Assembly: GCF_017115105.1 (NCBI RefSeq)
Contig: NZ_JABXKH010000114.1
Coordinates: 1-48,908, forward strand
Reading direction: 5' to 3'
Source: Nostoc sp. NMS2
GTDB taxonomy: Bacteria > Cyanobacteriota > Cyanobacteriia > Cyanobacteriales > Nostocaceae
DNA length: 48,908 bases
Within the stretch, counting starts at the first letter, position 1, and each line of letters starts with the position of its first letter. The translations under genes were made by a program, and so were the position numbers. The notes under the pieces are model-generated. The model was not told the DNA's origin, ran no database searches, and saw only the letters and a list, made by a program, of their open reading frames with translations. Positions 7,977 through 15,970 of the stretch are shown piece by piece.

Positions 7977-8168
7977 TCACCAGGTTTCGGGTTCATCCAT
8001 CAAATCAAATACTTCTTGTTCAACAACTCTCGAACTAAGAATATCTAGAGCATCCTGGTCTGCCAGTTCAATAATCTCTGCAAGGCATTGCCGCACTTGT
8101 TGAGCAATATCAGGTTCCCATTGGCGTAGTTTTTTGTCGAGTTCTTGGACTAAAGCATCCATGTTCAA
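7977..8168 (-). CDS. Small hypothetical protein (63 aa)
   Basis: Function not recognised. It is an acidic, helical protein (MNMDALVQELDKKLRQWEPD, AEIIELADQDALDILSSRVV). It lies seven bases after the 121-aa gene and belongs to the same leftward group as the truncated papain-fold toxin. Size, charge and position would fit an accessory antitoxin or immunity partner, but that is context only. Confidence 0.55.
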   Translation of the reverse strand: MNMDALVQELDKKLRQWEPDIAQQVRQCLAEIIELADQDALDILSSRVVEQEVFDLMDEPETW

Positions 8169-8175
8169 GTTCCCT

Positions 8176-8541
8176 TTACTGTTGAGTTCCTGAAACCACT
8201 ATCAAATTATTCGTTGTATTCGGTTGAAGTTCTTTGGAATGTTCTGTTTGAGTGAATTCGTCAAACAATTTGAAAAACTGCTCTAGTGCAGTGTGTTCAT
8301 CTTGGGAGAAAAAGAGAATAATCTGATCCCAAGTCTGATTGGAAGTTAAATTGAATCTCTGCTGAATCCAAGTTTGAAATTCTGAAAATTGCTGTTCTTG
8401 TTGTGTTTGAGGGATTCCTATCTGGCGACGGGCAAAGCAATAACCTGCCAGAAAAGTGCGGAGGTTAGAAATGGAAGCTCGTCCTAAATACATGGCAGGA
8501 CGTTTCTTTATATTGCAGATTAGGTCATATAAATCAACCAT
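8176..8541 (-). CDS. Hypothetical protein with RPAMYLG motif (121 aa)
   Basis: I do not recognise a named family. The N terminus carries KKRPAMYLGRASISNLRTFL, followed by AGYCFARRQIG and acidic, Gln- and Phe-rich helices (EQQFSEFQTWIQQRF, DEHTALEQFFKLFDEF). No signal peptide or membrane segment is present. It lies 13 bases after the papain-fold toxin fragment on the same strand. In polymorphic toxin loci this is where the immunity protein sits, so an immunity role is plausible. It would then be an orphan, because the toxin looks inactive. Confidence 0.55.
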   Translation of the reverse strand: MVDLYDLICNIKKRPAMYLGRASISNLRTFLAGYCFARRQIGIPQTQQEQQFSEFQTWIQQRFNLTSNQTWDQIILFFSQDEHTALEQFFKLFDEFTQTEHSKELQPNTTNNLIVVSGTQQ

Positions 8542-8554
8542 CTGTCCCTCTAGC

Positions 8555-8851
8555 TTAAAATTCGGTTTCGGTGATTTGGAAATTGCCGCCTAAATCTTGG
8601 GCAGGGCAGTATAGATTATTAATCCAGTTTACTCTGGAAATTCCTTCGGGGTGGATGTTGTCAAAGATGAGTTCTTGTTCATCAATTTCAACGGCGATCG
8701 CTTCATGTCGCCCATTGATAGAGATGTTTTGTCGGAGGCGTTCATGGTAGATGTTGCAGAAAGGGTCTTCTGTGCTACCTGTAAAGAGGCTAACCTGTTT
8801 ACCAGAAATGTTTTGATCACTGAGGAATTGGCGCAAGGCGATCGCATCCAT
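8555..8851 (-). pseudogene. Papain-fold toxin fragment lacking its Cys region
   Basis: This matches from memory the C-terminal part of cyanobacterial papain-fold toxins (Tox-PL-2 type): LRQFLSDQNISGKQVSLFTG, then GRHEAIAVEIDEQELIFDNI with the expected His and Asp/Asn, then NNLYCPAQDLGGNFQITETEF. Relatives have a CxxCA-like motif with the nucleophilic Cys just before the first helix. Here the frame opens only at ATG 8851 (VMDAIALRQFL), or at GTG 8854 or TTG 8857, with a TAA three codons further upstream. The catalytic Cys is therefore absent. About 98 residues remain. It is probably a decayed toxin next to its surviving partner genes. Confidence 0.6.
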
Positions 8852-9043
8852 CACCAACCAAAATTACTGATTTGGCTTTGTTTGGAGAGCGATCGCATTG
8901 ACTGTGAAGGCTAGCCTTACTCATGATGTAGTTTTCTGACGCAGCGATCGCCCTCTGCAAAGGTAAAATGGAATATATGCTGAGATTTCCAAGACAACCA
9001 GAGCTAGGATCAGAAGGTAGTCTGTAGCTGACAAGCTAACTAT

Positions 9044-9268
9044 ATGACATCCACATCGCGTGTTGTTCATAGCGACCCCGATATATTGGGGGGAACCCCT
9101 GTTTTTGTTGGTACTCGTGTGCCAATAAAAACCTTGCTCGATTATCTAGAAGCAGGTGACTCACTGGATGAGTTTCTAGATCACTTTCCCAGTGTCAGTC
9201 GTGAGCAAGCGATCGCCGCTCTCGAATTAGCAAAGGAAATGCTGACCGCCTATGCGAATTCTGCTTGA
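9044..9268 (+). CDS. DUF433 antitoxin-like protein
   Basis: Small DUF433 protein (74 aa), a winged-helix-like fold that often acts as the antitoxin partner of DUF5615 PIN-like toxins. The diagnostic segments are present: HSDPDILGGTPVFVGTRVPI, KTLLDYLEAGDSLDEFLDHF, and PSVSREQAIAALELAKEML. Its 3' end overlaps the next gene by 17 bases, a strong sign of translational coupling. A putative toxin-antitoxin operator would lie in the short region before 9044. Confidence 0.9.
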   Translation: MTSTSRVVHSDPDILGGTPVFVGTRVPIKTLLDYLEAGDSLDEFLDHFPSVSREQAIAALELAKEMLTAYANSA

Positions 9269-9578
9269 TGAGTGTGTTCCACGACCCTTGAAGCGTGAAC
9301 TCACTGATTATGAGGTACGCACAGTTGTAGAGATGGGATGGTCAGGCAAAAAGAATGGCGAACTGTTGCAACTGATGATCCAGGAGAGTTTCAAGATTCT
9401 CCTCACAATAGACCAAAACTTACAATATCAGCAAAACTTGCAACAGGCTGGAGTTGCGGTCGTTGTTCTGGTAGCGTCTAGTAATCGCCTACCTGATTTA
9501 CTTCCATTGATACCCAGTGTTCGCACTGTCCTAGAAACGATCGCTCCCGGTGTGGTTGTTGAAATCGAAGATTTTTAA
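9252..9578 (+). CDS. DUF5615 PIN-like toxin
   Basis: Putative nuclease toxin with a PIN-like fold (108 aa). The family start MRILLDECVPRPLKREL holds the first acidic residues. The middle has VRTVVEMGWSGKKNGELLQL, and FKILLTIDQNLQYQQNL holds the second acidic motif. LVASSNRLPDLLPLIPSV precedes the C-terminal helix. It overlaps the upstream DUF433 gene, forming the common DUF433/DUF5615 pair. All key acidic positions look intact, so the module is probably functional. The RNA target is not known for this pair. Confidence 0.88.
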   Translation: MRILLDECVPRPLKRELTDYEVRTVVEMGWSGKKNGELLQLMIQESFKILLTIDQNLQYQQNLQQAGVAVVVLVASSNRLPDLLPLIPSVRTVLETIAPGVVVEIEDF

Positions 9579-9617
9579 CAAGTTCCTCGGGTTTAAGTCC
9601 CCCGGTTCTGTAACCAG

Positions 9618-9657
9618 TAAGTTTTGTGTTGGGGTTAAATCCCCATTACAAAACTTA
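9618..9657. terminator. Stem-loop after the DUF433/DUF5615 pair
   Basis: TAAGTTTTGT (9618-9627) pairs with ACAAAACTTA (9648-9657), and inside it GGGG pairs with CCCC across TTAAAT. An AT-rich heptanucleotide array follows. It may terminate transcription of the pair, or it may be a dispersed repeat. Confidence 0.5.
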
Positions 9658-9689
9658 ATTACGAATTACGAATTACGAATTACGAATTA
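9657..9689. repeat. Heptanucleotide array (AATTACG)n
   Basis: More than four consecutive AATTACG units between the toxin gene and crtR. Same short tandem repeat family as at 2201, 18058, 33391 and 42073. Confidence 0.9.
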
Positions 9690-9718
9690 TTTTAAGGCGA
9701 TCGCTTCCTCCAACAACT

Positions 9719-10609
9719 CTATTCTTTTTGATGATGAAACCTAATTCCTAAAAAAATGTCGTAAACAAACTCAAAAAAGTCCTTTTTCTGCAACAATCCT
9801 GAACTTTGATAACACCCTTTCTCATCTAACAGGGGCTTCATCACATAGTATACAGGTTGATAATTATACCAAGGAATAGAAGGCCACAAATGATGAATTA
9901 AGTGGTAATTCTGTCCCATAATTAGGATATTCAGAACTGGGTTCGGGTAAACGCGGGCATTTTTCCAGCGATCGCGCTCTGCAAAAGGACGATGGGGTAA
10001 ATAGTCAAAAAATAATCCCAGTGCTATCCCCACTACAAAAGCGGGTATAAACCAAAAATTCAGAATATAACCCAAAAAGTTATACTGCACTGATATATAA
10101 ACGATTACACCGACAATCAAGCGGCTGATGAACCATTCTAGTAGTTCGTATTTCCGCCACAGTCGCCGTTGAAAGAAAAATACCTCATGGTATAAAAAGC
10201 GCACTGCAATCAGCCATAGCGGGCCACCTGTAGAGACATAATGATCCGGGTCGTCCTTGGGATGGTTGACATGGCCATGATGCTGTAAATGCACTCGCGT
10301 AAATACTGGAAAAGCAAAAGCTAGCATCAATGCACTACCATGCCCTAACATCGCATTCATCACTCGGTTGCGATGGGCTGATTGATGACAAGCGTCATGA
10401 ATAACCGTCCCAGCACAATGCAAAGCAATAGTGTTAACGCTAAAGCACAGCCAGTGCGGCCATTCCCAAAGCCAGTAACCAAAGTTAGATAACACCAGCA
10501 TTGCTACAGCTACCAAAAACAGCAATAGCGTGGGATTAAAATCACCAGGAGGCGCTAAAAATTCCTTGGGCGGGATTGTCAGTGGCTTTTGTGCCTCCGA
10601 TGCGATCAT
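9719..10609 (-). CDS. crtR: Beta-carotene hydroxylase CrtR
   Basis: Membrane di-iron hydroxylase of the fatty-acid desaturase superfamily that adds 3-hydroxyl groups to beta-carotene or related carotenoids. All three His boxes are present: HDACHQSAH, VHLQHHGHVNH and YHLIHHLWPS. Hydrophobic helices lie between them (LLLFLVAVAMLVLSNFGYWL and others). The N terminus TIPPKEFLAPPGDFNPTLLL is typical of cyanobacterial CrtR. I chose the ATG at 10609 (296 aa), preceded by AAGGAG. A TTG at 10636 is also in frame. Another ring-hydroxylating desaturase cannot be excluded, but length and motifs favour CrtR. It is transcribed divergently from pyk. Confidence 0.88.
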   Translation of the reverse strand: MIASEAQKPLTIPPKEFLAPPGDFNPTLLLFLVAVAMLVLSNFGYWLWEWPHWLCFSVNTIALHCAGTVIHDACHQSAHRNRVMNAMLGHGSALMLAFAFPVFTRVHLQHHGHVNHPKDDPDHYVSTGGPLWLIAVRFLYHEVFFFQRRLWRKYELLEWFISRLIVGVIVYISVQYNFLGYILNFWFIPAFVVGIALGLFFDYLPHRPFAERDRWKNARVYPNPVLNILIMGQNYHLIHHLWPSIPWYNYQPVYYVMKPLLDEKGCYQSSGLLQKKDFFEFVYDIFLGIRFHHQKE

Positions 10610-10988
10610 CTCTAAAATTGACTCCTTCTTAACCAAACATTACAAATATACGATAAATATTAGGAAAGGATAAAGTTTTGTAACCTTTTGTATAGCAAGA
10701 TTTATCTACATCTTTGCATATCAGCAGATGAATAACGCTATGATTCCAGACGAAGCCTAGTCTTCACTGATAAGTGGGGTATGACAATTGGCAAAAAGTT
10801 GATGGGATAAACTCTTTCGTTGGGAGGATGGATACAAGATTGATGTACTATGTCTAGTCTATCCCACAGCCTTTACTCTCCCATAAAACCTCTCTAACTG
10901 CTTATATCTATTGGTATAGCAGTGACTGAAAAGGAGATGCAACTTAAGTTACGATGACTTCCCAGATAGCTCCCTCACTTCAGCCCCT
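10610..10988. other. Divergent regulatory gap between crtR and pyk
   Basis: No protein gene is supported. The gap must hold both promoters; I cannot place them with confidence. Near the pyk start, AAGGAG (10931-10936) is followed by ATG 10937 opening a 6-codon frame. The TGA of that frame overlaps ATG 10954, which opens a 14-codon frame (MTSQIAPSLQPLCN) overlapping the pyk start codon. These are candidate leader frames or a frameshifted N-terminal extension. Confidence 0.4.
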
Positions 10989-12758
10989 ATGCAATTAAGA
11001 GATTCTCTGCGCCGGACAAAAATTGTCGCTACTATTGGCCCCGCCACTAGCAGTCCTGAAATGCTCAAGGCGATTATTGAAGCGGGAGCCACGACGCTGC
11101 GGCTAAACTTCTCCCACGGAACTCATGCCGACCATCAGCGTAGTATTCGCTTAATTCGGCAAACCGCTTTTGAATTAAATCAGCCAGTGGCTATTCTCCA
11201 AGACTTGCAGGGCCCAAAAATTCGCTTGGGGAAATTTGACAACGGGTCTATAGTTTTGGCAAAAGGCGATCGCTTCACCTTGACAAATCGCCCAGTTGTC
11301 GGTACTCAGGAAATTAGCTGTGTCACCTACGATTATTTAGCCGAAGAAGTCCCAGTTGGTGCAAAAATTCTCCTCGATGATGGACGAGTCGAAATGCTGG
11401 TGGAGGAGATTAACCGGGACAAAGGTGATTTGCATTGTCGCATCACCGTACCTGGCAAACTTTCTAACAATAAAGGCGTAAACTTTCCCGGCGTTTACCT
11501 GTCAATTAAGGCAATGACCGACAAAGACCGAGAGGATCTGATGTTTGGTCTAGATCAAGGTGTAGATTGGGTGGCACTTTCCTTTGTCCGCAATCCGCAG
11601 GACATGATCGAAATTAAAGAACTAATTTCCAGTACAGGCAAGCAAGTTCCAGTAGTTGCCAAAATTGAAAAACATGAAGCCATTGAACAAATGGAAGCAG
11701 TTCTGGCTTTGTGTGATGGCGTGATGGTTGCCAGAGGCGATTTAGGCGTAGAATTGCCAGCAGAAGACGTTCCCGTACTCCAAAAGCGGCTAATTGCTAC
11801 AGCAAATCGCTTAGGGATTCCGATCATCACCGCTACCCAGATGTTAGACAGCATGGTGAGCAATCCCCGTCCCACTCGCGCCGAAGTGTCGGATGTGGCA
11901 AACGCGATTTTAGATGGCACTGATGCGGTGATGCTCTCCAATGAAACTGCTGTGGGTAGCTTCCCTGTAGAAGCAGTAGCGACGATGGCGCGGATTGCCG
12001 AGCGGATGGAGCAGGAAGAAGCCCAACACTTAAACTTGCGCTCCGTAAGAGATTCCCGCCGCTCCATTCCTAATGCGATTAGTCAGGCTGTCGGTCAAAT
12101 TGCCGAGCAACTAGGCGCAGCAGCGATCATGACCTTAACGCAAACTGGGGCAACAGCTCGTAATGTCTCTAAATTCCGTCCTCAGACACCGATTTTAGCA
12201 GTGACACCCCATGTAAATGTGGCGCGGCAGCTACAAATGGTGTGGGGAGTAAAACCGCTATTGGTGCTAGGATTACCTTCCACGGGCCAGACATTTCAAG
12301 CTGCAATTAATGTGGCTCAAGAGTTGAAGTTACTGTCTGAGGGAGATTTAGTAGTGATGACTGCTGGCACACTCCAGGGAATTTCCGGCTCCACAGATTT
12401 GATTAAGGTAGAGGTGGTGACGGCGGTACTAGGTCACGGAATTGGATTAGGACAAGGTTTAGTGAGTGGTCGCGCACGGGTTGCTAATACTGGGATGGAT
12501 GTTAGTAACTTTAATCCTGGAGACATATTAGTTGCACCCCGCACTAGTGCCGATTTTGTTGAGGCTATTCGTAAATCTGCCGGGATTATTACGGAAGAGG
12601 AAAGTCTTACAAGTCACGCGGCGGTAATTGGCTTACGTCTCGGTGTGCCAGTGATTGTTGGCGTGAAGCAGGCAACGCAGGTGATTCGAGATGGAGCGAT
12701 TATAACGCTGGATCTGCAACGGGGTTTGATTTACTCTGGAGCGGTGAGAACGCCTTAA
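10989..12758 (+). CDS. pyk: Pyruvate kinase with C-terminal PEP-utiliser domain
   Basis: Transfers phosphate from phosphoenolpyruvate to ADP in lower glycolysis. At 589 aa it is the long form. Residues about 1-475 are the standard kinase (RTKIVATIGPATSS, LRLNFSHGTH, VPVVAKIEKHEA, MVARGDLGVELPAEDVP, TRAEVSDVANAILDGTDAVM, SNETAVGSFPVEAV). Residues about 495-589 are a PEP-utiliser mobile domain (ILVAPRTSADFVEAI, ITEEESLTSHAAVIGLRLGV) with the swivelling His in TSHA. That fusion occurs in Bacillus and cyanobacterial enzymes. The ATG at 10989 lacks a close ribosome-binding site, which leaves room for an upstream start or coupling. A repeat-rich gap follows. Confidence 0.95.
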   Translation: MQLRDSLRRTKIVATIGPATSSPEMLKAIIEAGATTLRLNFSHGTHADHQRSIRLIRQTAFELNQPVAILQDLQGPKIRLGKFDNGSIVLAKGDRFTLTNRPVVGTQEISCVTYDYLAEEVPVGAKILLDDGRVEMLVEEINRDKGDLHCRITVPGKLSNNKGVNFPGVYLSIKAMTDKDREDLMFGLDQGVDWVALSFVRNPQDMIEIKELISSTGKQVPVVAKIEKHEAIEQMEAVLALCDGVMVARGDLGVELPAEDVPVLQKRLIATANRLGIPIITATQMLDSMVSNPRPTRAEVSDVANAILDGTDAVMLSNETAVGSFPVEAVATMARIAERMEQEEAQHLNLRSVRDSRRSIPNAISQAVGQIAEQLGAAAIMTLTQTGATARNVSKFRPQTPILAVTPHVNVARQLQMVWGVKPLLVLGLPSTGQTFQAAINVAQELKLLSEGDLVVMTAGTLQGISGSTDLIKVEVVTAVLGHGIGLGQGLVSGRARVANTGMDVSNFNPGDILVAPRTSADFVEAIRKSAGIITEEESLTSHAAVIGLRLGVPVIVGVKQATQVIRDGAIITLDLQRGLIYSGAVRTP

Positions 12759-12890
12759 GGCTGGGGAATGGGGAAGAAGCAGGGGAGCAGGGGAGCAGGG
12801 GGCAAGGGGGAGAATAATAATTTTACCTCTTTCCCCTCAGCAAGAGCAGCCCCCTGCCCCTCTGCCTCTTTTCAATTCCCAATGCCCTTA

Positions 12891-14672
12891 TTAAACAGTT
12901 GCGATCGCAACTCCCAGCCATCCAGCAAAGTTTTTCTGCTGTGTGGAGTTTGGATGATCGACAGGTTTTACCTGATATCGAGTAGGATGTGGTGACGCGA
13001 GGGTAATGGAATGAGTACGCAGTTCGTCTTGGTGGAAAACTGTAACTTGGATGGTATCGTTTGGTTGGTAATCTTTCAGGCGATCGCTTAAACTACTCGC
13101 CGTTAACTTAATCCAGTCAATTGCTAACAACTCATCACCTGCATCAATTCCCCCTATTTGTGCAGGTGAATCAGTTTCCACAAACTTAATCATCTCCCGC
13201 CCATTCTCTGTATTTATTCTCACACCCAGGTAAGGTTCTTCCTGCTGTTCGGCTACCAACCGTAAGCCAAAGGGTTCTAAATACTGATTGAAAGGCAAAT
13301 CATCAGTACTATCAATGTAGCGTTTAAAGAAATCAGTCAAATCGATTCCAGCGACAGATTCTATGACTTCCTGCAACTGTTCTGGAGTATAGCCAATTTC
13401 ATCTTTCCCGAATTGCTGCCACATTTTCAGCATCACGTCATCGAGGGAACGCTGATTGTCGTGAGTGGAACGAATTAGTAAATCCAGCAACAACGATACC
13501 ATTTCTCCCTTTAAATAGTAGGAAATTTGAGAATTACCACTATTGGCATCGGGGCGATAGAGTTTAATCCAGGCATCAAAACTCGACTCGGAAACTGGTT
13601 GTACCTTGCGCCCCAGTGTCGTTTCATATCTGGTAATTTCTTTACTCAAGTTATTTAAATACGACTTAACATCAAAAATTCCCGCCCGCAAAGGAATTAA
13701 CAAGTCATAGTAACTAGTAGTACCCTCACAAAACCATAATGATGGTGTGTAGTTTTCCTGGTCATAATCAAAAACCTCTAATGCTTTTGGGCGAATTCGT
13801 TTGACATTCCACAAGTGAAAGAACTCGTGTGCAACTAATTGGATAAAGCGATCGTACTTTTCCTGAGTGCGAAATCCAAAACGTTGGTAAATTAACGAGC
13901 AAGAGTCCTTATGCTCCAAACCGCCAAAAGCTTGGCTAAATAAATGTAGCAGAAACACGTATCGTTCATAAGGTAAACCGCCGAACATCAGCGCTTCTAC
14001 CTGAATAATTTTTTGGATATCAGCAATCAACTGCTGAACTTGGTAATTACCTTTCCCCCAAATTGCTAATTCATGGGGTTTTCCCAAGACCTCAAATTTA
14101 TACAATTGGTGGCAACCAATCTCAAAAGGAGTATCCACCAAAGTATCAAAATCGCTAGCCCAGAAAGTATTTGTTTCCTCACCCACGGGAGGTAGAGCAG
14201 TAGTTACCTGCCATTCCGGGTGTGGTGGTACAATGGTGACGCGAATGGGTTGCTTATCCCAGCCCGGTATTCTAAAAAATAGTGCTGCACCATTGAAATA
14301 ACCGTGGGTAGCATCCAAGTGATTTGTTCGTACCGATAGTTCATTGGCAAAAATGCGGTAACGTACAGTTAATTCTGAAACACCCGTTTTGTCTACCTGC
14401 CAGTGATTTTTACTGATTTTCCGCCAAGGTAAAGGCTTATCTTCTGCAAAAGCCACAAAATCCTGTAAATTCTTGGCATATTCCCGAACTAAGTAGGAAC
14501 CGGGTGTCCATACTGGCAATTTTAAATCGAGAATCGGCGAGGGGTAATCGACAATGCGTAAAGTCACCTCAAACAGATGGGTTTCTGGTTGAGACATTGC
14601 TACTAGGTAATGAATCGTCGGGCCGATTTCGTGGATGTATGCGTTGGGACGAGTTGCTGTTGCTTCAGTCAT
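12891..14672 (-). CDS. M61 family metallopeptidase with PDZ domain
   Basis: Zinc aminopeptidase of family M61 (glycyl aminopeptidase type). At 593 aa it has the usual layout. An N-terminal beta domain carries LKLPVWTPGSYLVREYAKNL. The catalytic gluzincin domain has LVAHEFFHLWNVKRIRP (HEXXH zinc site) and CEGTTSYYDLLIPLRAG with the third ligand Glu. The C-terminal PDZ domain has LGVRINTENGREMIKFVETD and SPAQIGGIDAGDELLAID. No signal peptide is visible, so a cytosolic location is likely. It converges with pyk. Natural substrates of cyanobacterial members are not known. Confidence 0.93.
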   Translation of the reverse strand: MTEATATRPNAYIHEIGPTIHYLVAMSQPETHLFEVTLRIVDYPSPILDLKLPVWTPGSYLVREYAKNLQDFVAFAEDKPLPWRKISKNHWQVDKTGVSELTVRYRIFANELSVRTNHLDATHGYFNGAALFFRIPGWDKQPIRVTIVPPHPEWQVTTALPPVGEETNTFWASDFDTLVDTPFEIGCHQLYKFEVLGKPHELAIWGKGNYQVQQLIADIQKIIQVEALMFGGLPYERYVFLLHLFSQAFGGLEHKDSCSLIYQRFGFRTQEKYDRFIQLVAHEFFHLWNVKRIRPKALEVFDYDQENYTPSLWFCEGTTSYYDLLIPLRAGIFDVKSYLNNLSKEITRYETTLGRKVQPVSESSFDAWIKLYRPDANSGNSQISYYLKGEMVSLLLDLLIRSTHDNQRSLDDVMLKMWQQFGKDEIGYTPEQLQEVIESVAGIDLTDFFKRYIDSTDDLPFNQYLEPFGLRLVAEQQEEPYLGVRINTENGREMIKFVETDSPAQIGGIDAGDELLAIDWIKLTASSLSDRLKDYQPNDTIQVTVFHQDELRTHSITLASPHPTRYQVKPVDHPNSTQQKNFAGWLGVAIATV

Positions 14673-14770
14673 CTTGTGTGCTGAGTTAATAATCGATAGG
14701 TAATTTCTCTCATGATGACAAATTTGGATGTTAAGTTTCGGCTTTTATTGGCTGCGGTAGTCAGAACTTA

Positions 14771-14851
14771 GTTTATTTGCCACTTTGCAACCGATCGCCT
14801 ACTGCTCAAGCTATCTTTGCAACTTCTAAAATATTTGTATTAATTTTCACA
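14771..14851 (-). pseudogene. Relic of a Ser/Thr kinase 5' end
   Basis: Aligned without gaps, these 81 bases differ from the start region of the kinase gene at 19203-19283 at about 12 positions by eye. The match covers the leader, the start codon and about 14 codons. Here the ATG has become ATA and the Trp codon of MAWVAG is TGA. The translated trace of the paralogue's GDQLQGGKY remains as GDRLQSGK followed by a stop. Nothing of the catalytic domain follows. It is the remains of a third kinase of this family. Confidence 0.75.
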
Positions 14852-14955
14852 CAGTTTAGGTAAGGCTAAGACTCTTTATCAAAGTCAAATTTTTAACGAA
14901 CCGCAGAGGCGCAGAGGAAACAGAGAAAAGAAAAAATGCTTAACTCAAGCGTATT

Positions 14956-15123
14956 GGGCGATCGTTTCTTGAATTCGGGCGATCGTTTATTAAATTCGGG
15001 CAATCGTTTATTGAATTTGGGCAATCGTTTATTGAATTTGGGCGATCGTTTATTAAATTCGGGCGATCGTTTATTAAATTCGGGCGATCGCTTATTGAAT
15101 TCGGGCAGTCGTTTATTGAATTC
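14956..15123. repeat. Eight-unit 21-bp minisatellite with HIP1-like core
   Basis: Eight perfectly phased 21-base units start GGGCGATCG (or GGGCAATCG/GGGCAGTCG) and end AATTC or AATTT. Units begin at 14956, 14977, 14998, 15019, 15040, 15061, 15082 and 15103. Because 21 is divisible by three, both strands stay open: the plus strand would read GDRLLNS heptads from ATG 14936 (67 aa). I do not call that a gene, but the open heptad frame is worth noting. Confidence 0.9.
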
Positions 15124-15299
15124 GGATAAATCTCAATAAATTCACGCAATAAATAAAATATTTTTTGTGCTAAATATTTTAAACAATACTGAATATTGCG
15201 GGTGCTAATCACCCCGATTTTGTTTATCTTAATGGTGTAAAGACAAGGATATAAGTCAGTTTTTATCCTAGTGCATGATTAAGAAAAGGAAAGTTATTT

Positions 15300-15662
15300 A
15301 TGTCACGTCCAAAACGTGGGTCTAAAGTACTTGATAGGGCACAGCGTCGGATTGCCGCTTTGAAATCGATTAGTTCCACCTTAGATTTAGGTAATGGAGT
15401 CAGTATTGACACCTTTGCCGCCGCCATCAAAAAAACACAGGACAAGTTGGAAGTTTATAACTCCAGCCTCTCCACTGTGGATCTAACTCAGGGAGCCTTA
15501 GAATTAGCCGAAAAGTCGCTGATGGAACTAACAGAACACGTCTTAGTCAGCGTAGCTGCAAAGTATGGCAAGAATAGCGATGAGTATAAAATGGCAGGGG
15601 GCGTTCGTCGCAGCGAACGCAAGCGTCCAGTGCGGAAGTCTAAGCAAGAGGTTGTTATTTGA
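15300..15662 (+). CDS. Conserved hypothetical protein (120 aa)
   Basis: No function known to me. The pattern (SKVLDRAQRRIAALKSISST, LDLGNGVSIDTFAAAI, LEVYNSSLSTVDLTQGALEL, AEKSLMELTEHVLVSVAAKY, GKNSDEYKMAGG) matches my memory of a family found in several copies in filamentous cyanobacteria. It is helical and probably coiled-coil. The tail (VRRSERKRPVRKSKQE) is strongly basic and could bind nucleic acid. The start ATG at 15300 has an A-rich purine leader (AAAAGGAAAG). No operon partner is seen; a small hairpin follows at 15694-15716. Confidence 0.8.
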   Translation: MSRPKRGSKVLDRAQRRIAALKSISSTLDLGNGVSIDTFAAAIKKTQDKLEVYNSSLSTVDLTQGALELAEKSLMELTEHVLVSVAAKYGKNSDEYKMAGGVRRSERKRPVRKSKQEVVI

Positions 15663-15693
15663 TAAAGACAATACATTTGGGTTTTTTTGACAC

Positions 15694-15716
15694 TCTCCCG
15701 ATTTGAATTCGGGAGA
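15694..15716 (+). terminator. Hairpin after the 120-aa gene
   Basis: TCTCCCGA (15694-15701) and TCGGGAGA (15709-15716) form an 8-bp stem with a 7-base loop, 32 bases after the stop codon. Only a short TTCTTAG follows, and a T run lies on the 5' side. It is therefore a weak terminator candidate for the plus strand and could serve the other strand too. Confidence 0.45.
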
Positions 15717-15931
15717 TTCTTAGTTAGGTGGTGAACCAATCGATAAATACAGCACTTACGGCAGCTATGAGGTACATTCCCAAATCTGAAAGCTTTGATA
15801 GGAGAGGGCAAGGAAAAAAACTGTATTGCATAATAGCCGGAAGCGCTGTATTATATTGGCTCTCTTTTGGGCGATCGCTTAACTCACGCTGAATATGATA
15901 AGGATAAATGGAAAAATGACCTGTACTTTTA

Positions 15932-15970
15932 GGCTACGCAAATAATCTTCTGTGGGTGGAGAATATTTAA
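15932..15970 (+). pseudogene. 3' relic of a vapC-like toxin gene
   Basis: The in-frame end GYANNLLWVENI plus stop resembles the end of the intact VapC at 19669 (YISHLLWVENI plus stop). At DNA level TGGGTGGAGAATATTTA is shared exactly. Nothing recognisable of the rest of a PIN domain precedes it. It is about 13 codons, so this rests on a short but specific match. Confidence 0.55.

Larger units (their letters stand above)
14673..15299. other. Gap with kinase relic and minisatellite
   Basis: No intact gene is supported. In order it holds an unremarkable 100 bases after the M61 start, a relic of a kinase 5' end (14771-14851), a dispersed motif (AACCGCAGAGGCGCAGAG near 14899), an eight-unit 21-bp tandem array (14956-15123), and an AT-rich leader to the gene at 15300. 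Frames through the array on both strands are repeat translations. Confidence 0.7.

Noticed and set aside
8629..8914. Frames in both directions over the papain-fold fragment
   Set aside because: Shadows of the toxin frame; the family match lies only in the 8555-8851 minus-strand frame.
14940..15120. CRISPR-like array
   Set aside because: Units are contiguous 21-mers with no spacers, and no cas genes are nearby.
14936..15212. Heptad-repeat frames on both strands over the minisatellite
   Set aside because: Openness follows from a 21-bp unit; there is no independent coding evidence. Kept as a finding, not as a gene.
15694..15716. End of an IS200/IS605-type element
   Set aside because: The hairpin is suggestive, but no transposase, partner end or insertion boundary is visible.
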